A stretch of 64,000 nucleotides of DNA, from the NCBI GenBank assembly GCA_018806915.1, contig JAGKQI010000005.1:62001-126000 (forward strand). The letters are read 5' to 3'. Shown here piece after piece: positions 1 through 11,363 of this stretch. The notes under the pieces were generated by a model. That model was not told where the DNA came from, searched no databases, and saw nothing but the letters and a program-made list of their open reading frames with translations. Numbering within the stretch: position 1 is the stretch's first letter; each line of letters opens with the position of its first letter. Source of the stretch: Phytophthora colocasiae. Its lineage: Eukaryota > Oomycota > Peronosporomycetes > Peronosporales > Peronosporaceae. A program made the translations under genes and the position numbers.

Positions 1-1262
1 TTCTTCGTCGTACCCATGTCCTTAGCTGACAAGTTTTCGCCACAAAGTAAAACTTCAGCACCGACTTGGAACGTTTGGGCACGTCGGTTTTTGTTGAAAA
101 GGTCTGCCATCCGTTCTTGAGAAGCAGCAATACATCGTCGAGCTTTTGCGAGCAAGTCAGCCTGCTGAAGTAGGAATTCCGAATGCTTCGTTGTGCGAGA
201 TGGCTGGTCTGGTAGATTCAACGTTGCCGGTGTACTTGGAATGTATCCGATGTCAGCCTCGAAAGGCAACATTTGGATCGCCGCTTGAAATCGCGCGTTG
301 TACGCAAATTCTGCTAGCGAAAGATGTTCATCCCAGTCATTCGAATCGGCGTTGGAAAATGCTCGTAGGTAGTTTTCCAGCGTTTGGTTCAGTCGCTCGG
401 TAACACCGTCTCCTTGAGGACGAAAAGAAGTTGTTAGCTTCTGCTCCACCTTCAGCAGTTCGCAGAGCTTGGTCCAGAACGATGAGGTAAACTTCGAGTC
501 ACGGTCGGAGAGAACAACACTCGGTAAGCCGTGGAGTCGAAAGATCTCTTGCTGGTAGTGTCTTGCAACATCTTGAGCATTGTCAGTCACCTTCCCCGGT
601 ACAAAGTGAGCCCTCTTCGTAAGTTGGTCGATCACAACCATGACGCTATTGTATCCTCGAGACGTAAGCGGTAACTGAACGATGAAATCCATGGCAATGT
701 GAGTCCATCGTTTCGTTGGAATTGCATGGCTGTTGAGGAGGCCTGGCGGTTTTTCGTTGCGTGATTTGATACGAACGCAGATTTCGCAGCCTTTCACGTA
801 TTTTGTGACGTCGCGGATCATCCGTGGCCAGTAGTAGTGCTCTTCGACAAGACGAGCTGTGCGATCAATGCCGGGATGCCCATATACAGGGCTGTCGTGA
901 AATTCCTCCAGGACATGATCAAGGAGTTCCTTGACACGAGGAAGCACGAGTCGCAGCCGATCGTCGTGGCCGCCTCGATAGTACAGACGTCCTTCGTGCA
1001 GTGAGTAGCGTTCGAATTGTCGAGGCGCAGCTGGAAGTGGTTCTTTGCTGGCTTGGTGCGGTACTGCCGTGTCTAATAGCCGCAACAATGCTGTGGTTGT
1101 CGGGTCTTCCCCATACCGCTTCATGGCCTCGGCGACGGTAGACGATAATGCGTCGTTGACTCTTGCGCGCACTCGGCTTCGCGTTGCTATCGCCGCCAGA
1201 GTAATGGGTTCGGCTTGTTTCGTCGGTAAGAAGTCGGGTCGGCGCGATATGCCGTCAGCAAT
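1..1262 (-). pseudogene. Gypsy integrase (partial, open to the window edge)
   Basis: Integrase of the minus-strand gypsy element. The reading is uninterrupted from about 1260 down to base 1. It contains a zinc-binding region near 770-900, the core start RWTHIAMDFIV near 680-710 (first catalytic Asp), LSDRDSKFTSSFW near 470-510 (second Asp), and GVTERLNQTLENYLRAFSNA near 350-400 (catalytic Glu), followed by a C-terminal part ending at the window edge. The integrase frame (ADGISRRPDF) is joined to RNase H by a one-base shift near 1260, so it cannot be translated as one polyprotein without a frameshift. The C-terminus is not visible. Confidence 0.88.
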
Positions 1263-2535
1263 TTCGTTTGGTTTCCTTGAATGTAGCGAATCTCAAAACG
1301 GTACTCAGCTAATTCATCATACCATCGAGCGATCCGTCGCGAAATTGTTTTCTGCTTGAAGACTGTTTCCAGGCTCTTGTGATCCGTCTCGACAATAAAT
1401 GGTCGGTCCAGCAGGTAAACACGCCAAGTGCGCAGACCAAACAAAATCGCCAACAGTTCCTTCTCGCGGATAGAGTAGTTCACTTCTGCAGCTTTGAATT
1501 TGCGGCCAGCAAACGCTACGGGTCGCTCAACAGCTTTGCCATCTCTGGTCTCCTTCTGGAACAGTACACCACCCATCGCGAAATCGGATGCGTCCATGCG
1601 AATGAAAAAGTCCTTAGTGAAATCGGCGATCGCTAAGACGGGGTCTGCCCAACGCGTGGCTTCAACTGCTCAAAGTGATGCCGCAAAGAGGATGTCCAAG
1701 TCAACCTGTGTGCTTTTGACTTAAGCATGTTGAACAGCGGGCCAGCATCTTCTGCAAATCCAGCACAAAATCGTTGGACGTACGCTGCAGTCCCGAGGAA
1801 CGATTGCAGATCGTGTCTAGTCGATGGTAGTGGCCAGCTTTGTAGGACCTCGACTTTGTTTGGGTTGATTTGCACGCCTTCTCGACCCACGATGTCTCCC
1901 AAGCAAGGAATTGATTCCGCACAGAACACGCATTTGCTCAACTTGACGAAGAACTTGTGCTGGTGTAGTCGAGCAAACACACGATCCAGAGCGTTGAGGT
2001 GGTCTTGCAAAGTTTTGCTGCGGGTGACAACGTAGATATCGTCGAAGTAGCTTTGGCAGATGTCGGATAAATCTTGTAAAATTCGACGAATTCCATCGTT
2101 GAAAGTTGCAGGAGCATTAGATAGCCCCATCGGTACGACAAGATATTCGTACAAGCCGTCAGGTGCCTGAAAAGCGGTATAAGGAATGTCCTTCTCCCGC
2201 ATTCGAAACTGGTAATATCCACTTAGAAGATCCATGCACGAAAAGAAATATCCGCCTTGCATCGATTCCAAAATCTTGTCCTTTCGCGGCATGGGCATTG
2301 TCCTTCGAATTGTGTTCAAGTTCATCGCACGATAATCATGCACAATCCTCCAGCCGTCAGGTTTCTTGACACAAAATGTCGGTGCTCCGTGCGGAGACAT
2401 CGACCGTCGAATCAATCCGGCCGCCTCCATTTCACGAACCCACCCGCATGATTTCAGCCTCCTGCGCTGGAGATTGCCTCCACTGCTGGCGAAACACTGG
2501 ATCATCGGTCTTGATGTCCATCCTGTGTTCGCCAT
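1187..2535 (-). pseudogene. Gypsy reverse transcriptase and RNase H, frameshifted
   Basis: Two frames cover this stretch. Bases 2535-1633 read as reverse transcriptase, with VHDYRAMNLNT, FSCMDLLSGYYQF, PMGLSNAPATF and the active-site box YFDDIYV, then the connection domain. Bases 1597-1187 read as RNase H, with MDASDFAMGGVLFQ, REKELLAILFGLRTWRVYL and ETDHKSLETVF. The two frames meet near 1640, where ADPVLAIADF is reachable only after a shift, and RNase H loses frame again at about 1260. Nearest relative in the window is the 38044-41576 pol region. Activity is not expected. Confidence 0.88.
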
Positions 2536-3259
2536 GTTCCTCGGGTGGCAGCTCCGCTGGTAGCCTCTGGCGAAACAGGTCGGGGTATTTGCACAGGTAT
2601 GGGTACACAGGGTGTCCCTTGTAGTCGTCGATGCACGTTGATTTCTTGCTGGCAGTCGATTGAGGTTGGCGAGGTTGGAAGGCGAAGATGTATTCCACCT
2701 CTTTATCCTTCTTTATCAGACGTCGGAACTGCTTCGCTGAGATAATCTTCGTTTCACCAAACTCCACCGAGTAATACGATTCCTGTGCTGATATAGGCAG
2801 TCTTTTAGTCCTCGCACGACGGAAGTTGGCAATCAAACTTCGCAACGAGTGTTGTAAGGCTTCGATAGAAGGTCGAATAGCTCCTGACCGCCAATCAATT
2901 CGTGGATTTACTGTACTCAACCACGGCATCCCCAAGAGCACGTCTCGTCCATCAGGTACCGGAAGAACAAGGAATTCCGCTGTGTAGACGTCAAACCCTG
3001 TGATTGTCATGCTCAGCTGAATCGTTTCTTTCTTGACGTGAACGGTCTCGGTGTTTGCCATGGTCAAGGCAAGCATCATCTCGTGTGTCTTCACTTTGTC
3101 TTCTAAAGAATTTGCCTTGATAAATGCTGGACTAACTGCATTGACAGACGCTCCGCTATCGATGAACCCGCTGGCGTTGACTTCCTTTAACTGCACTCTC
3201 ATCGTGCACTCCATTTGTATGAATGGATGATTTGAGCATTTGCTGACGTTGATGCACAC
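2432..3259 (-). pseudogene. Gypsy aspartic protease and start of RT
   Basis: This frame carries a retropepsin-like domain: the catalytic triad context is GFIDSGASVNAVSP (about residues 31-44) and a downstream LLGMPWL box typical of gypsy proteases. It then reads a linker and the RT entry segment HRMDIKTDDPVFRQQWRQSPAQ before leaving frame near 2440, where the RT frame takes over. In the intact layout protease and RT are one polyprotein, so the overlap of the two frames at 2432-2535 marks an indel. Confidence 0.8.
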
Positions 3260-3339
3260 CGTCTTGACTTCACCTTTGTTTTTGTCCCTTTTGATGGGCT
3301 TGGGACCGTACTCGCTTGATCGCCCGGCATCAAGCGAGT

Positions 3340-4603
3340 TTACTCGTTTAAAGGCTCATCTGCCGCGTCGAGGTCGTTGATCACAAGCTTGTCGATCAGC
3401 GCGAAGTACTTGGACTTGTAATCGGTTTTGTCGCTCTTGTTCCGCTGAGGTTTCCCGTTGTTGGCAGGTTTCGGTCTCTTTTCAGGGTACTTCACCCAGC
3501 AGTTGTCAGGGTTGTGATAACCTTTATCACAGTGAGGACATTTCGCTTTGCCATTGGAACCGGCTGAGTTCGCGGATTTAGTGTTGTTCCGTCCTGCTTC
3601 CCTTCCCTTGGAGTATCCACCAGACGTGTTCTTCTCGGACGGGGCTGCTGGCTTGCTTTCTTCAAGTCGTTCCAGCTCAACTTCGCTAAATCCTTCCGCG
3701 ATCACATCCTCCAGTGTCTCAGCTTTCTTTCGCAGTATCTGCTTCCGCAAGTTGTTGCTGCTTAAACCCTTTAGGAAGATTTCCTTCGCGAAGACAGGGT
3801 CGATGGGAACGAGCCGAAGTTTTTCTTGAAATTTGGCCACATAGCCCTGGTAGGAGCCCCGCTGCCTAAATTTAGCAGCTCGTTGCGCAGCTTTTGCTGG
3901 AAGTTGGGCTCTTTGAAGTTCTTCTCAAGTGACACCTTCATGGCAGACCACGTTTTGATTGTAGTGAAAGTCGTCATGTACGTCTCGTACCAAATGGCGC
4001 CACTCTTCTTCACGCATTGAGCGAGTTCTCGGCCAAGTTCAACGTCATCCGCCTGAAGGTCGTATCCCTTAAACGAAAAGTAGGTCTCGAACTGAAAGAT
4101 AAAGCTGTTTAGCTTCACACCACTGATCTCTCCTTCAAATAGTGGAGGTTTGGTGTCCATCTTTCGTAGCTGACGACGCCCAGGCGACGTCATCTCGATG
4201 TCCTCTTGTGGTCGAGCTGCTGCCACAGGCTGGGAGTCTCGGCCGGTTGCTGTTGCATTTGAGCAACTGCTGCCGCTGTTTGCTGAGCAAGTTCATGCAC
4301 TTGGCCAACGGCTCCAACACGAGCCTGCATTTCGGCGATAGCTGTCGCGGTCTGCGTCACAGCCTCTTCTACGTGACGAACAGCTTCAGCATTCTGCTGT
4401 GTCGCCTGCTGCGTAGTCGTGACGGTTGCCACTAAGGCGTCGATGCCTTCGAGGATGCGGTCGAGGCGATGGTTGACTTGGCCCATTCGCTCGTCCATCT
4501 CTCCGATCAACCCCTCCAGACGATCGACACGCTCGCTGGTTTGATCAGCGGGTGCCCCGGTTAAAGCAAGTTGACGCTCAGCGGCTCTTCGACGTGTTTC
4601 CAT
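3340..4603 (-). pseudogene. Gypsy gag in three frames
   Basis: Three overlapping frames together make a gag protein. 4603-4190 encodes a charged coiled-coil N-terminus (heptads around DRLEGLIGEMDERMGQV). 4226-3771 encodes the gag core, with LNSFIFQFETYF and REL-QCVKKSGAIWYETYM matching the gag of the 36025 element. 3840-3340 encodes the nucleocapsid part with a zinc knuckle CPHCDKGYHNPDNC (C-X2-C-X4-H-X4-C) and a basic tail. At least two frameshifts separate the parts. An ordinary decayed gag; no evidence of domestication. Confidence 0.82.
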
Positions 4604-5330
4604 TCTTGGTCGTTGGACTGCAAACTCTACTATGTCGCAATATCGTACGCAGCATCGCCACGTACGAATAGTCTCTCTGCGTCTTATCAGCCGTGATGGT
4701 ATCCCACATTGCCTTTGCGGTATCCATCGAGCAGATCTTGTTTACTTCGTCGTCTTGACACCCGCGTAATCCTCGCAGGATCGCAGCCTTAGCAAGTCGG
4801 TTTCTTTTGTCGAAAATTGCTTGTTGGTCTTGATCGTTGGCGTGGCGGGTTTCCGTTCCGGTCACGACATCCCACGCTTCACGTTCTTCCAGATACAACT
4901 GGAGTTCCACCTTGTACAGCTCGAAAGTCCCCTCAAACCTTGGGGCCTTGGAGCTACCTCGAATCACTGGTTGAGCAGCAGCCATGTTATCCCGTTGCAG
5001 TCTTAGTCGTAACTTATTTACTCGATCACAGCCAAGTAGAGCTTGGGCTCATAACCTAGCAGCTTTTAGCACACTTGTCCTTTGTCTTGTCTTCCTGCTC
5101 CTTGTTGTTGTGCAGGTACTCCAGCGTCTCCTTGGTGCGTCGAGTGTTCTCGTTCTCCAGAAAGAGGTAAGAAAGGAATAGACTTGTTGTGTAGAAGGTA
5201 AATTCCAAAGTAATATTGATTGTTATTAGGAGGAAAGCCTCGGGCACAAAACCTCCTTTAGGCTGGACCCATCGATCAAGATGGTCACTGGCCTTCCTGT
5301 CACTCAACCGTGACGGAACCTGACACAGGC
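4578..5330 (-). mobile_element. 5' end of a Ty1/copia element: LTR, leader and gag start
   Basis: The minus frame 4985-4578 begins MAAAQPVIRGSSKAPRF and has the copia gag N-terminal pattern: FELYKVELQLYLEEREAWDVV, an AKAAILRGLRG helix and a DTAKAMWDTI motif (UBN2/DUF4219-like). Homology stops near MLRTILRHSR at about 4640, where gypsy leader begins. Upstream of the ATG, bases about 5057-5327 look like an LTR: on the minus strand the segment starts with tgtcaggttccgtcacg and is followed by a putative primer-binding site ggttatgagccca near 5045-5057. The LTR assignment is inferred, because no partner LTR is in the window. Confidence 0.6.
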
Positions 5331-5371
5331 GAAAGTTCTTCTCCGGGAAGTCTCCAGAACCCGTCGGCTCA

Positions 5372-6295
5372 AACCAGATTCAACTCAGCGGGACGCTCGA
5401 TCTCTCCTACAACGTCGACATGTACGATGTCGACATGTTCGACACACCAAACGCCACCGTTGCTGAACTGCAGCAAAGAGGTATCAAGGTCATCTGTTAC
5501 TTCAGTGCCGGAACGTATGAGGACTGGAGATCCGACAAAGACCGCTACAGCTCCGACATCATCGGCGCGCGGTTGGACGAGTGGGAGGGTGAGAGTTGGG
5601 TGGACATCCGCAGTCAGAAGCTGCGAGACATCGTTGTCGACCGAATGCAGTATGCGAAGACCAAGGGCTGCGATGGCGTGGACCCGGACAACGTGGACGG
5701 CGCCTTCAATGACAACGGATTCGACCTGACGGCAGCCGATCAGCTCGACTTCAACAAGTTCTTGGCCAAGACAGCTCACGGTCTGGACTTGACGGTGGGT
5801 CTGAAGAACGACATGGACCAGATCGACGATCTCGTGTCGGCCTTTGACTTCTCAGTGAACGAGCAGTGCGTAGAGTACGACGAGTGTGACACTTTGGTGC
5901 CGTTCGTCAAGGCGAACAAGCCTGTGTTCGGTATTGAGTACTCTGGTGATAAGTCGACGGCGTGCGCTACGGCGAACTCGTTGGATTTCGACACATTATT
6001 CAAGACACTGAGCCTTCAGAGCGAGCGCTACAGCTGTCGTGACTCAGCTGATAGTTCTGGTGTACAGTCGGAGGTATCGAGCAGAAACTCTGCTGCGGTT
6101 GAGTCGGGATCTGAAGACCAAAGTACTTCGTTGTCCTCGTCTACGTCGGCTTCAGATGAACAATCGGAGTAGGAGTCGGGATCTTCATCGACGAAACAAC
6201 AATCTTCTGAGTCACAAAGCGATTCTGAGGTTGGAGGCGAGGGAGACTTTACACAGAAGCCTGAAGGTTGTAAGGCAAAGCGTGTGCATCAATGA
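5372..6295 (+). pseudogene. GH114 glycoside hydrolase, copy 1, N-terminus missing
   Basis: Homology to GH114 (endo-alpha-1,4-polygalactosaminidase family, TIM barrel; acts on galactosaminogalactan-type polymers) starts abruptly at about 5372 with QIQLSGTLDLSYNVD and runs through DMFDTPNA, VICYFSAGTYEDWR, CDGVDPDNVDGAF, TVGLKNDMDQ and VFGIEYSGDKS. Compared with copy 2 it lacks the first ~30 codons, including the signal peptide; copia LTR-like sequence lies just upstream instead. The frame ends at a TAG at 6170-6172 inside the Ser-rich tail, but in-frame sequence continues to TGA at 6294, suggesting a premature stop. It may still be transcribed from the LTR, but secretion is unlikely. Nearly identical to copy 2 (6517-12799), hence a tandem duplicate. 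Confidence 0.8.
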
Positions 6296-6917
6296 CGGGT
6301 GGAGAGCAGCGGTGTAGAACACTTTCGTAGGTTGTTTTTGGGCGTAAATGAAAAAATGGATGTACAGCAGAAAAAAAAACAACCATGAAATGACTTTGGA
6401 AAATCCACCGCACAGGATATGTATGACAACTGACGAGTATCCGATACCGTCGACTCGACTTCTGTTCGTACACAGTGGTCACTTCTCGAGGCCTTACCTT
6501 GTGGTCACGTACCAGCATGTCTTCAATGGCAGGACTCCTTTCGGCGATCGTCATTCTCCTACTCCATAGCCCCAGCGTCGATGCCTGGTGGAAACCTACA
6601 CCAGGAACATCCTACCAGATTCAACTCAGCGGGACGCTCGATCTCTCCTACAACGTCGACATGTACGATGTCGACATGTTCGACACACCAAACGCCACCG
6701 TTGCTGAACTGCAGCAAAGAGGTATCAAGGTCATCTGTTACTTCAGTGCCGGAACGTATGAGGACTGGAGATCCGACAAAGACCGCTACAGCTCCGACAT
6801 CATCGGCGCGCGGTTGGACGAGTGGGAGGGTGAGAGTTGGGTGGACATCCGCAGTCAGAAGCTGCGAGACATCGTTGCCGACCGAATGCAGTACGCGAAG
6901 ACCAAGGGCTGCGATGG

Positions 6918-7218
6918 TGTCGCCGTGATTACGCCTGTGGATCAAGGCTTGAGCTGTGCAGCTTGGCCCAGCACGTGACGGGATACCAATCAGATGCCCC
7001 TGGTAAAGTTGTTGGACACTAGGCACGCGGCATCTACAAGCTATTGGAGGCAAGGCACGCATCCCTCTCTCTATGTGGGCGCTGGCACGCGCCCAGGACT
7101 GCATTCGCGAGCACACGAAGGACAAGGCTGTAGGGAACAGGTTAGCGTGTGTTCGGCTACATTTTATCTGCTCATTAATAAACTTACCTGCTTGGTAACA
7201 TCCCGGGTTACTGCGACA
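6918..7218 (+). repeat. 5' LTR of the GH114 insertion
   Basis: 301 bp, TG...CA ends, near-identical to 11960-12259. Contains tctgctcattaataaactta near its end, which resembles a transcript-end region. Confidence 0.92.
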
Positions 7219-7400
7219 AAGCTAGCTTTGAGCTTGTCAAGCGTCGAGTTTGTTGATCTCGGAAGTCGCGGACTGTCCGGACGACAAGACATTAGCGTCG
7301 ACTGAGGCCAAGAGTACCGAGCTACGTCGACTACGTACGACCTTCTTAAGTGCGGAATCGCATTAAATTGCAGTTGTTGCTAAGTACGAGCAACTTCAAC

Positions 7401-8092
7401 ATGTCGGGGACACGGTTCACTATGGACGCTGATGGTGACGTGGACATGTCGATCCCCCAACCTATCTTCGAAGTTATCAAGCCTCCTGAGCTAAGAAGTT
7501 GGGAGCATGCTGCCCTAGTTGATTGGCATCGCGAATGGGAGCGCTACGTGGAGAAGGTTCGTCATCGCTGCGCTACGACGGGCGAGACATTTGACTATGT
7601 GGTAGCTACGGTCAAGGGTTCGGTGAACTCTGATGTCCTCAAGACAATTGCTACCTACGTCCTGAAGAAGCCAGTTGAGACCGTGACGGATGCGGACATC
7701 TTGGCTGTGATAGAGTTGCAGTGTCGCACTCTGAAAAACAACTTTGTGCAGATGTCGCGTCTTTTGTTCCGTCAAACCTGAAGATGGATCTATCCATCGA
7801 TGACTGCGATGCTCGAGTTTTCCGCTATTACCAGGATTTCTCCAGGATCGTGGAGAACAATGGCCTTCAAGGACTGATAGGCGATGATGGCAAGGGAGGT
7901 GATGATTACAAGAGCCGCATGAAAGCCCGCTGTCGTCTATTGGTGGATAATCTCCAGCCTCCTGTCCTCAAGGCTCAGATCACAAGGCTCATCGACTTAG
8001 AGAGGCGGGATTGCAAAACTGATGATGTTGCCCTCTTTGACCTGATACTGGAACATGCGAAAGTCCAGCAGCGGGTTCCACCGACTCTCTAA
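7401..8092 (+). pseudogene. Gag of the GH114-inserted element, frameshifted
   Basis: Starts MSGTRFTMDADGDVDMSIPQ and reads to 7781; a second frame 7721-8092 continues with SFVPSNLKMDLSIDDCDARVFRYY, so one indel separates the halves near 7750. The fold is the helical gag type (PELRSWEHAALVDWHREWERYV) common in this gypsy lineage. A zinc knuckle follows in the next frame (CLVCKGSHWMNDCP at about 8268-8310, C-X2-C-X3-H-X4-C, one residue shorter than the classic spacing). Confidence 0.75.
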
Positions 8093-8273
8093 AGGTATGC
8101 TGGAAGAGTGACGGCCCAAAAGCTAAGCCAGTTGGGCGAGCCCAAAGGCAGGACCGGCCAAAGGCGCTCCAGCCACTCCTGCTCCAGCACCAGCCGCCAC
8201 CACCCCCGGACACGATGGACGAGGGCGCCGTGAGGGTCGACCGGCCCGTTCCCCGCCTGCGGAGGGATGTCTG

Positions 8274-9005
8274 GTGTGTAAGGGTTCTCACTGGATGAAC
8301 GACTGCCCTAATGCAACAACTGAGCAAAAGGAGGACGCGCTGAAAAAGTATCGAGCCTCTAAAGAGAGCGGTTCTCTTCGCTCAAGGCAGTCCAATCAAG
8401 TGGTACCAGAACACGGTACGTGTGAACGGGCTTCTGGAATTACTATATATACCAGACTCAGGGCTGACCAGAGCATAATTCCTCGAGGATTCGCAAGTTC
8501 GCTACTAGCGGTTCAGCCCAGCACCGAGTTACGTCATCTCACGCGCCCGGTCGATGCGGTTCTCGCCGACGGAAGTGTACGAGTGTGCCAAGATGAAGTC
8601 ACATTGGACCTTGAGCTCGTGACGATTGCAGGCCCTGTTCACCTTCGTGAAGTCCCATGCCTAGTAATGGATGGTGATGGAGATGAATTTTTGTTGGGCA
8701 AGGACGCGCTAAAGCGTCTAGGCATTGACGTTGAACAGTCTTTAGCTCTACTTGCGGGGTCTACACTACTGATTGATGATGAAGATGAGTTCCCCGTGGG
8801 TGGAGAGTTACCCGATCCGGAGCGGCCACCACTGCCAATCACGTCGCTGGAGGATCTGCTCGAGCGAGCTGTCAAAAATGGGCTGCCGCCTGAACATGTC
8901 AAAGTTGTGCGGGGCTTACTGGAGACCTTCCCTGAGATTTGGCGTGAGGCTGTCGGAGCCGGTCCGCCTGCAGCGGTGTCGCCATTACAAGTCACATTGC
9001 AATAG
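8274..9005 (+). pseudogene. Protease region of the GH114-inserted element
   Basis: The frame reads ADQSIIPRGF, then VDAVLADGSVRV and FLLGKDALKRLGID, the layout of a retropepsin-like domain. The catalytic Asp-Ser-Gly is found only in the neighbouring frame (gactcaggg at about 8455-8463), so a one-base indel sits in the active site and the enzyme would be dead. The frame continues into an RT lead-in (PPAAVSPLQVTLQ) and stops at 9005. Confidence 0.72.
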
Positions 9006-10082
9006 GATGCGAAGCCATACCGCAATCCTCCGCGCAAATACGCACCTCTTCAGGCTGAATTTTATTCGCGAATACGTGAAGTCGTTGGTCGCTGATGGCC
9101 TGGTCGAACCAAATGATAATGCTCACTGGAAGCAGTGCAGTGGTTCCGGTCCGTAAGCCTGGTTCACGTGACAAGTTCCGCCTTACTATTGATTACCGAC
9201 CAGTAAATCGCGTCACGATCCCGATTGCCGGGGCCATGCCCACTGCCGCTTCACTAGCAGAGTCTATTTCAGGCAAAAAAGCGTTTGGCAGGTTTGATCT
9301 CACGAAAGGTTTTTGGCAACTCCGCTCCATGAAGACAGCCAAGAATTTTTTCTTTCATTACACCCGATGGTGTTTTCACCCCTACGCAGAGTCCCCAGGG
9401 TGCAACAGACAGCGCGTTGCATTTCCGAGCTCAGATGCAGAGTGTGCTGGCGCCCTCATTCCCCATTCTGCCCTGGTATGGGTGGATGATGTGATTCTCT
9501 TCGCGCCCACAGTGAGTGAATTTGTCTCGGTGCTCCGAGAATTTTTCAACTCGTCGCGCTGCCAATCTGAAGCTTAATCTGGCTAAGAGTTCGCTGTTCG
9601 AGTTGGAGGTTTTGTGGTGTGGTCGTTTAATCTCTGCACATGGTGTACGTCACGACCCGAGTCGACTGGATGCATTGACCAGCCTTCCTGTCCCCACCAC
9701 TGGCAGACTTGCAGCGGTTCATTTTCGCTAGCAATTGGCTTCATGGATCTCTCCCAGATTACGCGCAGGTTATCGCTCCACTCCACGCTAAGCTCGAGCG
9801 AAAAGAAGCGTATCAGGGAAACGCAAACATGCACTCTCCGTTGCCACTCAATGGACGGAATCGGAGCGTGCTGCTTACAACTGTGATTTCCCTCATTAAG
9901 GACTCGGCTTTGATGGTGCACCAACCACGATGCGGAACTGTGTGTGTTCACTGATGCATCACTTGCGGGTTTCAGTATCGTTGTCACCCAGGTGAAGCGC
10001 TGGTTACCTGGAGTCACCGTCGACAAACAACATCACGAGATGATTATTTGCAAGGTGGTTTGTTTAAACACTCTCAATTGAA
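9005..10082 (+). pseudogene. Reverse transcriptase/RNase H of the GH114-inserted element
   Basis: RT motifs are spread over shifted frames: FRLTIDYRPVNRVTIP and GRFDLTKGFWQL (9170-9330), then LVWVDDVILFAP (9475-9510), the active-site box with Trp-Val in place of the usual Tyr-x. RNase H is marked by CVFTDASLAGFSIV near 9940-9980. A run of frameshifts between 9350 and 10080 prevents a continuous product. Confidence 0.72.
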
Positions 10083-11291
10083 TTGGACCGTTGTCGAGAG
10101 GAGGCCTTTCCCATTGCGAAGGCTTGTGATGACCTGGAATACCTGCTCACTCCGTCCCCGTGGATTCCGACTATTTTGCGATCATGCAAACCTTGTGTAT
10201 ATCTTCGCCCCGCACGCATGGAACTTAAGAAGCACGTGCGCGATCGGCTCCAGCGGTGGGCGATGCGCCTCTGCGGCATGCCTTACCGCATCGAACATAT
10301 CTCGGGTGATGTGAACCTGTGGGCCGACATCATCTCACGATGGCATTCTCACAACCGGGACACTATCAACATGGCCGCCGTGCAAACTCGAGGCCACCAT
10401 GTTGCCCCAGTGGAGTCCCTCTCGCCGCTTCGCCCCCTCGCTGACGATCGATTTGTTTTTCCAACTCTGGATCACGTCCGCACTGCACAGGGACTGGCGC
10501 AACGCGAACGATCCAAATTGCGAGTCGATTTTGAAGAGGAGGACGGTGTATTGAAGGTCACTCGGCGCCCGTGGATTCCCAACGCCGCGAAGGATCTCCT
10601 CGCACGAATTTTTATCGTCGCACATTGCGGTAGCCAAGGCCACCGTTGTCAAGATGCGATGATTTTCACTATTGACCGCAAGTTCTACATCTCGCAGCTT
10701 GTTGACAAGGTTGCCAAGTTCGTGCGTGACTGCTTGCTGTGCAAGCATGTGAAGGGACCTCGTCTTCTTCCTCGTCCATACGGGCCACTAACTGCCACAA
10801 GGCGAAATGAGGCCGTCCACTGGGATTACCTGTACCTCGGCGCCGGGTATGGAGATACGGCATACCTCCTGGTGATCAAAGATGGATTATCACACTTCTG
10901 CGAGCTCGTACCATGTGCAACACCAACGTCGTTCGTTGCGGCCGAAGCCCTTGCAATGTGGTGTGCCCGGTTTGGTATTCCAGAAACACTGCTATCAGAC
11001 CAAGGCAGCCATTTTCGGAATGAAATGATGAAGCATTTGTGTGCACGCCTGAAGGTTGAGCAAGTGTTTTCACCGGTCTACATGCCATGGCTAAACGGTA
11101 CTATAGAAAGGCTCAACAGAGATGTCCTACAAGTGGTGCGAGTACTGCTGATGGAGTACGCGATCGACCAGCATGAGTGGCCGTACTTGTTGCCCGCACT
11201 GCAAGCCAACCTCAATCATACTCCAGTTCAGTCGCTGCATGGACACTCCCCAGTCGAGCTCTTCACGGGTCTCCGCCCTCGACGCCGCTAG
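10083..11291 (+). CDS. RNase H tail and integrase of the GH114-inserted element
   Basis: A continuous 402-codon frame. It begins within RNase H (EEAFPIAKACDDLEYLLT), followed by the H-H-C-C zinc region (AHCGSQGHRCQD ... CLLCKHVKGP) and the integrase core with HWDYLYLG, LLSDQGSHFRNE and NGTIERLNRD supplying the D, D, E residues. Ends at TAG 11289-11291 in a downstream stretch that appears shifted relative to the next frame. The domain looks intact, but it has no clear start of its own because it should be released from a polyprotein. Confidence 0.75.
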   Translation: MDRCREEAFPIAKACDDLEYLLTPSPWIPTILRSCKPCVYLRPARMELKKHVRDRLQRWAMRLCGMPYRIEHISGDVNLWADIISRWHSHNRDTINMAAVQTRGHHVAPVESLSPLRPLADDRFVFPTLDHVRTAQGLAQRERSKLRVDFEEEDGVLKVTRRPWIPNAAKDLLARIFIVAHCGSQGHRCQDAMIFTIDRKFYISQLVDKVAKFVRDCLLCKHVKGPRLLPRPYGPLTATRRNEAVHWDYLYLGAGYGDTAYLLVIKDGLSHFCELVPCATPTSFVAAEALAMWCARFGIPETLLSDQGSHFRNEMMKHLCARLKVEQVFSPVYMPWLNGTIERLNRDVLQVVRVLLMEYAIDQHEWPYLLPALQANLNHTPVQSLHGHSPVELFTGLRPRRR

Positions 11292-11363
11292 AACCGTGAT
11301 AGCAGGGCACCCTGGTGACGCTGAGGCAATGCAAATTGACGTCGATCGGGCTGGGAATATCTC

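Larger units (their letters stand above)
1..4640 (-). mobile_element. Decayed Ty3/gypsy retrotransposon, cut by window edge
   Basis: Reading leftward on the minus strand the order is gag coiled coil, gag core, zinc knuckle, protease, reverse transcriptase, RNase H, integrase: the Ty3/gypsy order. The proteins resemble those of the complete element at 36025-41970 throughout, so the two belong to related families. Several frameshifts split gag, RT/RNase H and the RNase H/integrase joint, so the copy is not autonomous. The left (3') end lies outside the window. At the right end there is no gypsy 5' LTR: a short leader with gacatagtaga, which matches the LTR end plus leader of the 36025 element, runs directly into copia gag sequence at about 4640. 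Confidence 0.9.
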
